Source of the DNA: Carboxylicivirga sp.
GTDB taxonomy: Bacteria; Bacteroidota; Bacteroidia; Bacteroidales; Marinilabiliaceae
Assembly: GCA_025210475.1 (NCBI GenBank)
Contig: JAOARW010000106.1
Coordinates: 1-64,000, forward strand
DNA: 64,000 nt
Direction: 5' to 3'
Numbering within the stretch: position 1 is the first letter of the stretch; the number at the start of each line of letters is the position of its first letter. The notes beneath the pieces are model-generated. The model was not told where the DNA came from. It ran no database searches and saw nothing but the letters and a program-made list of their open reading frames with translations. The translations under genes were made by a program, and so were the position numbers. Shown piece by piece: positions 42,455 to 52,120 of the stretch.

Positions 42455-44785
42455 TCACTCATACCTTAAAGCTTCCACCGGATTCTGCCTTGCCGCCCGC
42501 CAGCTTTGCCAGCTAACGGTTAATAAGGCGATGCCAAGCGCCACTATTCCCGCTAAGGCAAATATCCACCAGCTCAAGTTGGTTTTATAGGCAAAGTTCT
42601 CCAGCCATTTATCCATGGCATACCAGGCAATGGGGCAGGCAATCACATAGGCAACAGCAATCCATTTGATAAAATCGATGTTAAGCAATACTAGTATCTC
42701 GGATACTTTGGCACCGTTGACTTTGCGGATGCCGATTTCTTTGGTGCGTTGCTCAACCGTATACCTTATCAATGCCAAAAGACCTAGCAAAGTTATTAGC
42801 AATGTGATAACGGTGGCTAATTGCAGAATGGCACTTATATTCTGCTCATTCACGTAACTTGCCGCATAAGAATCGTCCAGAAATGAATATAAGAAAGGCC
42901 TGTCAGGAACCTTCTCTTCCCATAATTGACGAATATGAGACAATGCCAATAGCCTATCGTCAGTTGTTTTAATCAGGAAGTGACAATCCGTCGATACTTT
43001 ATCCAGTTTCAGAAATATCTGCGGTTCAACCATACGATGTACCGACTTCTTAATATCTGTTACTACTCCTTTCACTTCAACAAACTGGTTTTCGGCTAAC
43101 AAGCGTTGCCCCAAGGGGTCACTCAACGCCAATTTCTTTTGCATCGCCTGATTTATTAAAACGACCCGAGCAGAATCGTGAAAAAGCCTCAGATGGTTTC
43201 CTCCGGTTAAAGAAATACCCATAAAATCAAAGTAGTTGTCTTTCACAAAACAGAACTCGGCCAAACTTAAATGATTTGGCTTATTGCTTGCACTTATTTG
43301 ATAGATATCACCTACCCATAATGGAGAATGTCGCTTTGCCGTCGCATCAACTATTGCAGGATGCTTAAGAAGTTCCTCTTTAATGCTGGTATAATTACTG
43401 GCAAATTCTCCATATGGATTAAAATGAATCACATTTGAAGTTTGCATACCAAGATCCATATTCAGCGAAAACCTTAACTGTTTTTGCACCATTCCCATTC
43501 CTATCAGTACTGCGATGGACGCAGCAAACTGAATAATTAACAAAGTTTTTTGTGTTTGAGCCGTGCCAGTTGTTAGTCCTTTATTTTGAAGCGCTTCTGC
43601 TGCAATGGTTTTTAACAATACCTTTGCCGGATAAGCTCCTGTTGCCAGGGTGAGGAAAATAACCAGCAATATCAGAAATAAGGTTAACTCAGATATATAT
43701 GTATTAATAACAATATCAGATTGTGCTATTGCATTGAAGTAAGGTAAAAATATATTCGACAAACATGCCCCAAGAAGTGCTGCCAACAATACGTAACTGC
43801 CAATTTCTGTTATTAAATCGATCATAACGGATTTTTGGCTAGCCCCATTTACTTTTCGAATACAAACAGATTTTGCTCTTACAAAAAGTGTAGAGATAAA
43901 TAAATTAGTAAAATTAATAGCCGCTAGCACCAGAATTACAAAAGACAGTATCCCCATTGTCAATAGAGTACCTTTCGAAGTTTTAGTACTTACAAAGTCG
44001 AATTGAATATCAGTACTGAAACGTATTTCACTAAGCGGTTGGAATATAAAATCCAGTTCAAGTTCTTCAAGCGAAAAGCCTGTTTTTAGTTGTGAAATAC
44101 GTTCAGACAATCTGCCTTTATCAACCTGTTCAGGAAGCTTAAAATAAATATTGTAACCTCGACCAGCTTCCTGCAACCAATCAGTACTCCAAATGGGAAT
44201 GAGCAAATTAGCTTTAAGATGAGAGTTAACAGGCATATTCTCCATTACAGCTCCAATCTGGTAATCCTGACCAAAAACATTAATGATCTTGCCAAGTGGA
44301 TTATCCTTCTTAAATAGCTGATTGGCCAGCTCCTCAGACACAACCACCTTGTCCGGCGCATTGATAGCAGTTAAAACATTGCCATTAACAATATTAAAAT
44401 CGAAAAAGCTAAAAAAGTTCGTATCGACAATAGCTACGTTCGATTCAAAATAATGCATCCCGTCATAAACGATATCAACATGGTCAGCAAAATCAGGATG
44501 TAATATAGTACCCTGTTCTATTTCTGCAAATCGATTAAGACACTCTTTATAAAGCGGTATCTCAAGGCCGGTTCCTTTTTCGTAATTGTTGTTGATTGTG
44601 CCCCCAATAATTAATCGATAGGTTTTTTGATAATCCCGATGAAACGTATCGTAATTTAACTCACCATATACCCATAGAAATATCAATACAGATATAGCAA
44701 TACCAACACTCAGGCCTAAAACACCCATCGTGTATGTCGAGAAATTCTTTAAAAATATCCTGATATAATAATAAAACTTGCTCAT
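42455..44785 (-). CDS. ABC transporter permease, MacB/FtsX type (operon B, second permease)
   Basis: 776 residues, double MacB_PCD-FtsX layout. The first coupling segment is VRAKSVCIRKVNGASQKSVM, the second RTKEIGIRKVNGAKVSEIL at about 681-699. The periplasmic parts are unlike those of its neighbours. The last ~285 bp are almost identical to those of five other permeases in the window, including long runs identical at third codon positions. It starts 32 bp after the permease at 44818 ends, so both share the upstream sigma-54-like promoter. The pair has no ATPase gene of its own and must borrow one. Confidence 0.92.
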   Translation of the reverse strand: MSKFYYYIRIFLKNFSTYTMGVLGLSVGIAISVLIFLWVYGELNYDTFHRDYQKTYRLIIGGTINNNYEKGTGLEIPLYKECLNRFAEIEQGTILHPDFADHVDIVYDGMHYFESNVAIVDTNFFSFFDFNIVNGNVLTAINAPDKVVVSEELANQLFKKDNPLGKIINVFGQDYQIGAVMENMPVNSHLKANLLIPIWSTDWLQEAGRGYNIYFKLPEQVDKGRLSERISQLKTGFSLEELELDFIFQPLSEIRFSTDIQFDFVSTKTSKGTLLTMGILSFVILVLAAINFTNLFISTLFVRAKSVCIRKVNGASQKSVMIDLITEIGSYVLLAALLGACLSNIFLPYFNAIAQSDIVINTYISELTLFLILLVIFLTLATGAYPAKVLLKTIAAEALQNKGLTTGTAQTQKTLLIIQFAASIAVLIGMGMVQKQLRFSLNMDLGMQTSNVIHFNPYGEFASNYTSIKEELLKHPAIVDATAKRHSPLWVGDIYQISASNKPNHLSLAEFCFVKDNYFDFMGISLTGGNHLRLFHDSARVVLINQAMQKKLALSDPLGQRLLAENQFVEVKGVVTDIKKSVHRMVEPQIFLKLDKVSTDCHFLIKTTDDRLLALSHIRQLWEEKVPDRPFLYSFLDDSYAASYVNEQNISAILQLATVITLLITLLGLLALIRYTVEQRTKEIGIRKVNGAKVSEILVLLNIDFIKWIAVAYVIACPIAWYAMDKWLENFAYKTNLSWWIFALAGIVALGIALLTVSWQSWRAARQNPVEALRYE

Positions 44786-44817
44786 GGTAATGGCTTATAT
44801 CTCTTTACAATCTGATT

Positions 44818-47139
44818 TTACTCATACCTCAATGCTTCGACAGGATTCCTACTAGCCGCCTTCCAGCTTTGCCAGCTAACGGTTAATAAGGCGATGCCAA
44901 GCGACACTATTCCCGCTAAGGCAAATATCCACCAGCTCAAGTTGGTTTTATAGGCAAAGTTCTCCAGCCATTTATCCATGGCATACCAGGCAATGGGGCA
45001 GGCAATCACAAAAGCTATAACCACCCATTTGATAAAATCTTTGTTGAGCATGGCCAGTATCTCCAATATTTTTGCTCCGTTGACTTTGCGGATGCCGATT
45101 TCTTTGGTTTTATTATCTATAATAAAAAAGGTCAATCCCAATAAACCAAGGCAACTTACAATAATGGTTAAGAGCCCAAAAATAAATATCAGTTTTTGCT
45201 GGCTGGCTTCTTTTTGGTACATCTCCGAAACTAACAGGTTCATGGGTTTAATCGTAAAAGGTCCGTCGGCTTGAGCCTTTAAAAAAGCACTGATATCGCT
45301 TTGTACTTCCATTTGTTTGTCAACACTGGTTTTAACAAGCAGATGATAGGTTCTGTTAGTATTATAGCGAATTATCAAGGGCTCAACTTCAGTATAAAAA
45401 TCCTCGAAAAGGAAATCGTTACAAATGCCTATCACCTTAACTTCATTACCTCCCTTGAATCGAACGTTTAATGCGCTGTCAATTCCCCCCAGAGCATTAG
45501 CAAATGTTTCGTTGATGATAAGGTTATTATTTTCATTGAATTTTTCGGGCATAAATGCTCGCCCGGCCAGCATCTTAATCTGCATGGTTTCAAACATCTT
45601 CTCATCGCTTTTATACATCACTTTATAAAGCTCCTTTTCATTGTCGTCGGCACCTGCTTTGTTATAAGCCGTAGTGCGACTTCCCAAACCATCGAAACCG
45701 CCATTGGTATAACTAAATGATTGTACATGCGGATTAGATGAAAGATATTCTGAGATTGCCGCTTTCTTCTCTTGTAAAGGATAATCCCAGCATTCGGCCA
45801 CAATTACACCTTCGGCATTATAGCCTTTATCTTTGTTTGATGTATAACTCAACTGACGCTGCATAACAAAGGCTGCAATACAAATAACGATGGCAATACT
45901 AAACTGAAAAACAATAAAGGCTTTTCCAATAGTTGGGCGTCCGGTTCTATAATTAATGTTGCTAACCAATTTGCTATTACCTTTAAAAACATAATACAAA
46001 CTTGGATACAAAGAGACGATAAAAGCAATAATAACTGCGATGACAATGTGCATGATGATAAACCAGCTTAAGCCAAACATTTCAAGCGGATTGAGCTGAA
46101 ACGACTGTGAGATATGTGGTAACACCTGAAAACTGATTACAAGAGAACAGCATAAGGCAAACAGCACATAAACAGCAATCTCCAACCAACAATCAATGAT
46201 ATAGTTTAAACGTGTCGCACCTAAAAAGCTTTTCACCGCCATTTGTTTCTTTCGCCGCGAAAAACTGGCCACTAAAAGATTGACGAAATTGAGGCACGAA
46301 ACCAACAACACCAATATACCACTGGAGAAAACAAGGATCACATGGTTCATCATAGAGGATTCGCCGGGATGATTAAGGTGTAACTTTTCCAGAGGATAAA
46401 ACGATAAGGTCATATTAAACTCATGATCTTGCTCAAATACCACATTTAACTTCTCTTCCAAAGCTGTGATTGATGATTTTGACTTGATACGCGCCAAGGA
46501 GTAATAACAGAAGTTATTCCAATCGGTGCAGGGTTTGAAAAAGTCCTCATTCAACTCGAACAAACATAGCGATGTGGGTTTAAAAGTAGAATTAGCCGGA
46601 AAATCTTTGTAAACACCAGCTATGGTCGCGTGAAGGGAATCGGCAAGTACCAGGCGGTTACCAACACAATCAATACTACCGTAAAGCTTATTGGCCAATG
46701 ATTCGGCTATAATCATATCATCAACAGCATCAAACACAGTGTTTTTAGAACTGATAAAGTTGAAATCCAGAATATTCAATATACCACTCTCGCTTGTGTT
46801 TATCTCTTCAAATAGAACTTTATCGCCTGCTTTTATCTTGGTTCTGTCGGGCCAAGCCTGATAAGTAACGATCGATTCTACTTCGGGATATTGGCCTCGT
46901 ATATAGCTTGCCAACTGAAAAGGAACCACCAGATCTGATTCACGCGAGTCATTATCCATGAACTGTACGAGATAAACTTCATTGTAATGTTCAAAATTTT
47001 TGTCGTATGAGAGATGTGTATAAGTCCAGATGGCAATCAATATAAAACTGCTCATGCCAATGGTAAGACCAATCACATTGAACAATGCAATATGCCGCAG
47101 TGCTAGTATATTTCGAATGGTTTGGTGCAGTTTCTTCAT
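44818..47139 (-). CDS. ABC transporter permease, MacB/FtsX type (operon B, first permease)
   Basis: 773 residues. TM1 is at about 18-40. The first coupling segment is basic and diverged (FSRRKKQMAVKSFLGATRLN); the second is standard (NKTKEIGIRKVNGAKILEIL). The C-terminal 90 residues and their DNA are of the homogenised type. Otherwise the periplasmic sequence is its own, including an atypical YNTNRTYHLLVKTSVDKQM. It is the first gene after the sigma-54-like promoter and tandem palindromes at 47237-47345, with a leader of about 90 bp. An ATPase must come from another unit. Confidence 0.92.
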   Translation of the reverse strand: MKKLHQTIRNILALRHIALFNVIGLTIGMSSFILIAIWTYTHLSYDKNFEHYNEVYLVQFMDNDSRESDLVVPFQLASYIRGQYPEVESIVTYQAWPDRTKIKAGDKVLFEEINTSESGILNILDFNFISSKNTVFDAVDDMIIAESLANKLYGSIDCVGNRLVLADSLHATIAGVYKDFPANSTFKPTSLCLFELNEDFFKPCTDWNNFCYYSLARIKSKSSITALEEKLNVVFEQDHEFNMTLSFYPLEKLHLNHPGESSMMNHVILVFSSGILVLLVSCLNFVNLLVASFSRRKKQMAVKSFLGATRLNYIIDCWLEIAVYVLFALCCSLVISFQVLPHISQSFQLNPLEMFGLSWFIIMHIVIAVIIAFIVSLYPSLYYVFKGNSKLVSNINYRTGRPTIGKAFIVFQFSIAIVICIAAFVMQRQLSYTSNKDKGYNAEGVIVAECWDYPLQEKKAAISEYLSSNPHVQSFSYTNGGFDGLGSRTTAYNKAGADDNEKELYKVMYKSDEKMFETMQIKMLAGRAFMPEKFNENNNLIINETFANALGGIDSALNVRFKGGNEVKVIGICNDFLFEDFYTEVEPLIIRYNTNRTYHLLVKTSVDKQMEVQSDISAFLKAQADGPFTIKPMNLLVSEMYQKEASQQKLIFIFGLLTIIVSCLGLLGLTFFIIDNKTKEIGIRKVNGAKILEILAMLNKDFIKWVVIAFVIACPIAWYAMDKWLENFAYKTNLSWWIFALAGIVSLGIALLTVSWQSWKAASRNPVEALRYE

Positions 47140-47236
47140 AGAAGGTTATTGTTAGTTATCAAAGAAGACTTGTTAGCTTCATCATTTTATTGTCTGACAT
47201 GAACTTCGATGGCTCAGTAAACTTCGAGGCTCTCTT

Positions 47237-47255
47237 ATACCAAACGCATGCCAAA
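47237..47255 (-). promoter_or_regulatory. Sigma-54-like (-24/-12) promoter of operon B
   Basis: Minus strand reads TTGGCATGCGTTTGGTATA, differing at two positions from the operon A element (TTGGCATGTGGTTGGTATA). -24 is TGGCATG; -12 keeps the G but has T for C. It sits 53 bp downstream of two palindromes, exactly as in operon A. A start near 47230 would give a leader of about 90 nt. Confidence 0.6.
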
Positions 47256-47306
47256 TGACTATCACGTTAATTAATAAGGACATGCAGATTATAAAACATT
47301 CCATCT

Positions 47307-47345
47307 TGTTGGAATTTCCAACACATGTGTTTTAATATCCAACAC
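47307..47345. promoter_or_regulatory. Two tandem palindromic activator sites upstream of operon B
   Basis: Site 1 TGTTGGAATTTCCAACA (47307-47323) is a perfect palindrome around one base. Site 2 GTGTTTTAATATCCAACAC (47327-47345) keeps the outer GTGTT/AACAC. Centres are 21 bp apart (two helix turns). The pair lies 53 bp upstream of the -24 element, as in operon A, so one regulator probably binds both loci. Confidence 0.6.
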
Positions 47346-47397
47346 TTCAAGCTAAAAAAGAAGAATAATATCATTTCTACTCTTAGATAGTTTGGTT

Positions 47398-49713
47398 TTA
47401 CTCATACCTCAAAGCCTCCACCGGATTCTGCCTTGCGGTCCGCCAGCTTTGCCAGCTAACGGTTAATAAGGCGATGCCAAGCGCCACCACCCCTGCCAGT
47501 GCAAAAATCCACCAACTCAAGTTGGTTTTATAGGCAAAGTTCTCCAGCCATTTATCCATGGCATACCAGCCAATGGGACAGGCAATCACAAAAGCAATGG
47601 CCACCCACTTGATAAAATCTTTGTTGAGCATGGTTAGTATTTCGGATATACTGGCACCGTTGACTTTGCGGATGCCGATTTCTTTGGTGCGAATATGGCT
47701 CATATGTAAGGATGTTGTAAACAAGCCAATCATTGATAAAAAGATACTAATCAATGAGCACACGGCTATCAATCGGATAAACTGATAGTTTTCAGCGTGC
47801 AACAACTCATATCGTTCCATGAGCCTGATTTTGTTTTCAGGATAATCAGGTATCAGTTTTTGCCAGGTAGTTGTTACGATTTGATTTGCCTCTTCACTAT
47901 TTCCCTCGGTTGGTTTCACCAGTATGTGTGTACCATCAGCTTCCAATTCAATGATGGATGGCCGAACCAAATTTCTAAGATTCGAATAATGGAAATCCTC
48001 TACTATGCCAATTACCAATTTATTGGTACCAGGTAGTTTCTCTCCAATTATTTCTCTTTTGGGAAACAAGTGAAGCAATGATTCATTAACCAGGCATTTA
48101 TCCTTATTTGTTGATTCAGAGCTAAAATCTTCTCCTGAAATTATCTTTATACCTAAGGTCTGCAAGTAATCAACATCACCACCAAAACCACAGGGTGTAT
48201 AAATTTTTTCTTCTCCTCCATCCACATAATTAAACCTTGCCATCGGATGTCCCATTAATGGCGTATAAGCAGCAACACTAACATTCTCGATACATGAATG
48301 GTGAATCAACTCTTCTTTAAACACCTTAGCTTGATCATAATACTTAGATGGTAAGTTAAGTACAAGAACATCTTTATCGAAACCTAACAACTTATTATTC
48401 TGATAATCTAGCTGTTTAATAATGGTAATTGAAACAATAATAAGAACGATTGTTGAACTAATTTGTAGCTGCCTGAATATGGGCGATGTAGCATTGCTAC
48501 CTGCTTTCTTATTCAAAGTAAGTATATTAACTGCACTAACTTGTTTTAAACGAAAAAGAATAAATATTAAACTGGTTAAAACAAGTAACAGAAACACCGC
48601 AACAACAAGTAAAATTTGACTTATCTGTATAAAATATGCAGAAGGAATAGTAGTTTCCAATAGTTGATTAAAATAGGGTAAAAACAACCCGATGCTAATA
48701 GCACTGAGCAATAAAGAACCAATAACTAAGAGAACCACTTCGTACATAATCGACAATAAATTCTGTGCGGTAGATGCTCCATTGACACGCCTCACAACAA
48801 AGCTTTTCACCCGGATTAATATCGCATTGTTTATTAATGATAAATAGTTGATAATCGATATTAGGAATATTGTGATTGCAATGGCCAGGACAATGTAAAT
48901 ATCTGCTTTATCCCTTGTTTTTTCAGATTCAGAATGTTGTTGTTTATTAAAATAATTTGAAGACAGGTTATCGAGGTAATAAGCGCCGGGAATGCCGGTA
49001 TGTATAACCGGAATCTGATTTTTATGCTCGGCAAAAATACTTTCCATCTCTGATTCCTTAACATCCGAAGCCAAACGAATAAATGCACGACTATCTCCAC
49101 GTTCCAGCATTGTTACAATATCAAACTGAAGATGTGAATTAGGTATTGGTTTTCTGAAAGTGCCACTTACGACATATGTTCTTTTAATAGCTTTTCTAAA
49201 AGGTCTGATTAACTCTTCTATTTCAATCACCTGTCCTAATGGAGAAGTCGCTCCAAAATATTTATGTGCTAATTCTTCTGATAAAACCACGCTATTATTG
49301 GCTCCTAAAACGTTCTGTGTGGATTTACTTATTAGCTGGTACGAAAAAAAATCAAAAAAATTAGGACTTACAGCAATGGTATTGGGCTGCTCATGAAAGC
49401 TGTTGCTATTAACAGTTACTTTATTGGTGACTGTTGATAATAAAAGACAATAATCTTCAACTTGCTCATAATTGTCCTTCATGTACTGCGCTGCGCCATC
49501 ACTGGCAAAAAACATTTTCGCACCCGAATTAAATGGGTCATCAATGCTTAAGCCATATATTTGCTGTGAATCGGTATGAAAACGATCTGTTGTTAACTCA
49601 CGATGAACAAAAACACCTACCAGCCAGGTACAGGTAATACCAAATGATAAACTAATCAGTATAATAAAAGTACTAAACTTGTTTCTGAATATATTTCTTA
49701 GAGCTATTCGCAT
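47398..49713 (-). CDS. ABC transporter permease, MacB/FtsX type (duplicate pair, member 2)
   Basis: 771 residues, double MacB_PCD-FtsX layout. It is a close paralogue of the permease at 52121 along its whole length (same opening MRIALRNIFRNKFST, same periplasmic segments such as QVEDYCLL and YLQTLGIKII). The first coupling segment is VKSFVVRRVNGASTAQNLL, the second RTKEIGIRKVNGASISEIL. The 3' end is of the homogenised type. It lies 21 bp after the 49735 permease, so it is the last gene of the long permease row starting at 56827. The next gene downstream has its own promoter. Confidence 0.92.
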   Translation of the reverse strand: MRIALRNIFRNKFSTFIILISLSFGITCTWLVGVFVHRELTTDRFHTDSQQIYGLSIDDPFNSGAKMFFASDGAAQYMKDNYEQVEDYCLLLSTVTNKVTVNSNSFHEQPNTIAVSPNFFDFFSYQLISKSTQNVLGANNSVVLSEELAHKYFGATSPLGQVIEIEELIRPFRKAIKRTYVVSGTFRKPIPNSHLQFDIVTMLERGDSRAFIRLASDVKESEMESIFAEHKNQIPVIHTGIPGAYYLDNLSSNYFNKQQHSESEKTRDKADIYIVLAIAITIFLISIINYLSLINNAILIRVKSFVVRRVNGASTAQNLLSIMYEVVLLVIGSLLLSAISIGLFLPYFNQLLETTIPSAYFIQISQILLVVAVFLLLVLTSLIFILFRLKQVSAVNILTLNKKAGSNATSPIFRQLQISSTIVLIIVSITIIKQLDYQNNKLLGFDKDVLVLNLPSKYYDQAKVFKEELIHHSCIENVSVAAYTPLMGHPMARFNYVDGGEEKIYTPCGFGGDVDYLQTLGIKIISGEDFSSESTNKDKCLVNESLLHLFPKREIIGEKLPGTNKLVIGIVEDFHYSNLRNLVRPSIIELEADGTHILVKPTEGNSEEANQIVTTTWQKLIPDYPENKIRLMERYELLHAENYQFIRLIAVCSLISIFLSMIGLFTTSLHMSHIRTKEIGIRKVNGASISEILTMLNKDFIKWVAIAFVIACPIGWYAMDKWLENFAYKTNLSWWIFALAGVVALGIALLTVSWQSWRTARQNPVEALRYE

Positions 49714-49752
49714 GGTTTACATTGTATAAAATTGTTACTCATACCTAAGTGC
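49670..49752. repeat. 83-bp junction repeat, copy 1
   Basis: Identical to 54396-54478. It covers the first codons of the permease at 47398, the intergenic gap and the last codons of the permease upstream (49735). The identity runs across a gene boundary, so it marks a duplication unit, not a conserved protein domain. Confidence 0.85.
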
Positions 49753-52074
49753 CTCCACCGGATTCTGCCTTGCGGCCCGCCAGCTTTGCCAGCTAACGGT
49801 TAATAAGGCGATGCCGAGCGCCACCATTCCTGCCAGGGCAAATATCCACCAGCTCAAGTTGGTTTTATAGGCAAAGTTCTCCAGCCATTTATCCATGGCA
49901 TACCAGGCAATGGGGCAGGCAATCACAAAAGCAATGGCCACCCATTTGATAAAGTCTTTATTGAGCATGGCCAGTATCTCCGATACTTTGGCTCCGTTGA
50001 CCTTGCGGATGCCGATTTCCTTTGTACGCTGCTGGCATGTCGCAAGAGACAAAGCCAGTATCCCTAAACAACTAATTATTATCGTAATAACAGAAAATAT
50101 CGTAAAAGTTCTGCGAAAGAATGTTTCAGATTCATACACACGTTCTATAGCTTTGTCGAAGAAAAGAACTTCTACAGGAAATGATGGTGACAACTCAGTT
50201 ACTATTTCCTTTATTATCGATAAACTTCGATACATTTCTCCATGGTTTTCTGTTTTAAGATCTAACAGACATATTGAAGCATCTTTGTCGTTTCGAATAA
50301 CCAAAGGCTCAATTGGTATGCTTAAATGCTCGTAATGAAAATCTTTTACAACTCCAACAATCTTATAACCACCTCTAATTGGTAGTTCTACGCCAAGTGG
50401 AGCCTGAATATTATTCTCTAACAAAAAACACTCATTAACTACAACGCCAGTCTCTTTAGTTTTAAGATCGGAATAAAGTTCTCCTTCGATAAGCTCTAAA
50501 TCCATCATCTCAAATAAACTTGGATCTGCACTAAAAGTATTATAACATATCTTCCTTTTTTGCCCCTCAATATTAACATTGCAACACCAGCTTGACATAA
50601 TTTTGCCCGGAAAATATTGTGTAAATGATATTCGTTTAACAGAAGTCTGCTGAAGTAGCTTATCAGACAAAACATCTCGCTGTTTATGAAGTTGAGAGGT
50701 CAGTTTTATTCCAATAAAATTGTTGTTCTTAATCTGTAATTTACCACTTCCATATTCCACTTGTTTTTGAACTAATAATGTAAAAGCAATCAGTACAATT
50801 GTTATGGCAAACTGTGTAGTTACTAAAAAACTTTTTGAAAGATATCCTGATGTTTTGCCAGCAACAGTTGTTGTGTTTCCTCTTAGTTTTTGCCTTAAAA
50901 TATCTAATGAAGAAACAACGCCTCCTAATACACTCAAACCTATTACAGATAACACAAGGATAAATACATAAGTAAATGACATTAACATTCCAATATCAAT
51001 CACAATGCCCAGGTGTTGAACTAATAATGGCGAAACTAACCCAACAATAAGATGAGCAAAAACAATGGATATTACTACAATAACCATCATCTCTTGCATA
51101 CCTAATAGCACAACAGAACGAATAGAAGCTCCATTCATTCGCAGTACACCTATCTGTTTTGTTTTTACCTTGCTTTGAGAAACTGAAATATTTATAAAAT
51201 TTATAAATGCAATAATAAATACCAAAACGGCCACTAAGATCAAGAGTATCACCTTCTCTTTATCACCTCCATTAAAATAGCTATACCATCCATCAAAAAG
51301 ATTCGAAAAATAAAGCTCTTTAAAGGGAATTAACTCAGCTCCATCATATTGTTTACGCACATGCCCTGGCACAACCGATAATATATTTTCAGCTACTTCG
51401 TCTGGATCTGCATTTTTATGAAGTTGAAGAATCAGTTGAAAATCACTCCAATTCCAGCTGCTAAAAATCCCCTCACTCGGTTGTATAATATTATGAGATT
51501 CCATATTCAAAAGAGCGCTAAATTGAAGGCTCGATTTCGGATTTTCTTTTAATACAGCACTTACCGTTAGTACATGTTTATTATTAAGTTTTATGGTTTG
51601 TCCAATAGCAGACTTATCTCCGAAGAGTTGTTTTGCCAAATCAGAGGAGATAACAATTGACATTGGGTTGTTTAAAGCGGAAGATAAACTACCCTCATAA
51701 GACGAATAAGTTAACACATCGAAAAATTCTCTGTCGGCAAACACGATATCAGAATTTACCGGATCATTATTTCCAAACTGTAAAACTGGTACATCCCAGG
51801 TATCTTTTAAACGAATAGCTTTTTTAACTCCTGCTATTTCGTCAATTACGATATCTCTCAAAACGCCAGGAACACTAATACTACTGTCTTTTCTTTTAAA
51901 CAAAAATGTACTTTCAGCATTCTTTTGAAATGCATCTACAGTAAACTCGGTGAAGCAATAAACTGACAAGATGATTATTAATGCCAGACTAACAGACAAA
52001 CCGATAATATTGGTAGCCGAAACGATGGGCCTTCTTGACAAGTTTCGAAGCGTTAATCTAAAAATACTTTTCAT
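49735..52074 (-). CDS. ABC transporter permease, MacB/FtsX type
   Basis: 779 residues. It sits between the two near-identical permeases. Its own periplasmic domains differ from both: first half FQKNAESTFLFKRKDSSISV, second half with a cysteine-containing FPGKIMSSWCCNVNIEG. The first coupling segment is KTKQIGVLRMNGASIRSVVL; the second, RTKEIGIRKVNGAKVSEIL, lies at about 684. The last 285 bp are of the homogenised type. It lies 46 bp after the 52121 permease and 21 bp before the 47398 one, so it is inside a four-permease row without an ATPase. Confidence 0.92.
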   Translation of the reverse strand: MKSIFRLTLRNLSRRPIVSATNIIGLSVSLALIIILSVYCFTEFTVDAFQKNAESTFLFKRKDSSISVPGVLRDIVIDEIAGVKKAIRLKDTWDVPVLQFGNNDPVNSDIVFADREFFDVLTYSSYEGSLSSALNNPMSIVISSDLAKQLFGDKSAIGQTIKLNNKHVLTVSAVLKENPKSSLQFSALLNMESHNIIQPSEGIFSSWNWSDFQLILQLHKNADPDEVAENILSVVPGHVRKQYDGAELIPFKELYFSNLFDGWYSYFNGGDKEKVILLILVAVLVFIIAFINFINISVSQSKVKTKQIGVLRMNGASIRSVVLLGMQEMMVIVVISIVFAHLIVGLVSPLLVQHLGIVIDIGMLMSFTYVFILVLSVIGLSVLGGVVSSLDILRQKLRGNTTTVAGKTSGYLSKSFLVTTQFAITIVLIAFTLLVQKQVEYGSGKLQIKNNNFIGIKLTSQLHKQRDVLSDKLLQQTSVKRISFTQYFPGKIMSSWCCNVNIEGQKRKICYNTFSADPSLFEMMDLELIEGELYSDLKTKETGVVVNECFLLENNIQAPLGVELPIRGGYKIVGVVKDFHYEHLSIPIEPLVIRNDKDASICLLDLKTENHGEMYRSLSIIKEIVTELSPSFPVEVLFFDKAIERVYESETFFRRTFTIFSVITIIISCLGILALSLATCQQRTKEIGIRKVNGAKVSEILAMLNKDFIKWVAIAFVIACPIAWYAMDKWLENFAYKTNLSWWIFALAGMVALGIALLTVSWQSWRAARQNPVEALRYE

Positions 52075-52120
52075 TGTTTAATATTAATTCACAATTAGGA
52101 TATCTAATTCAGGTTTGAAT

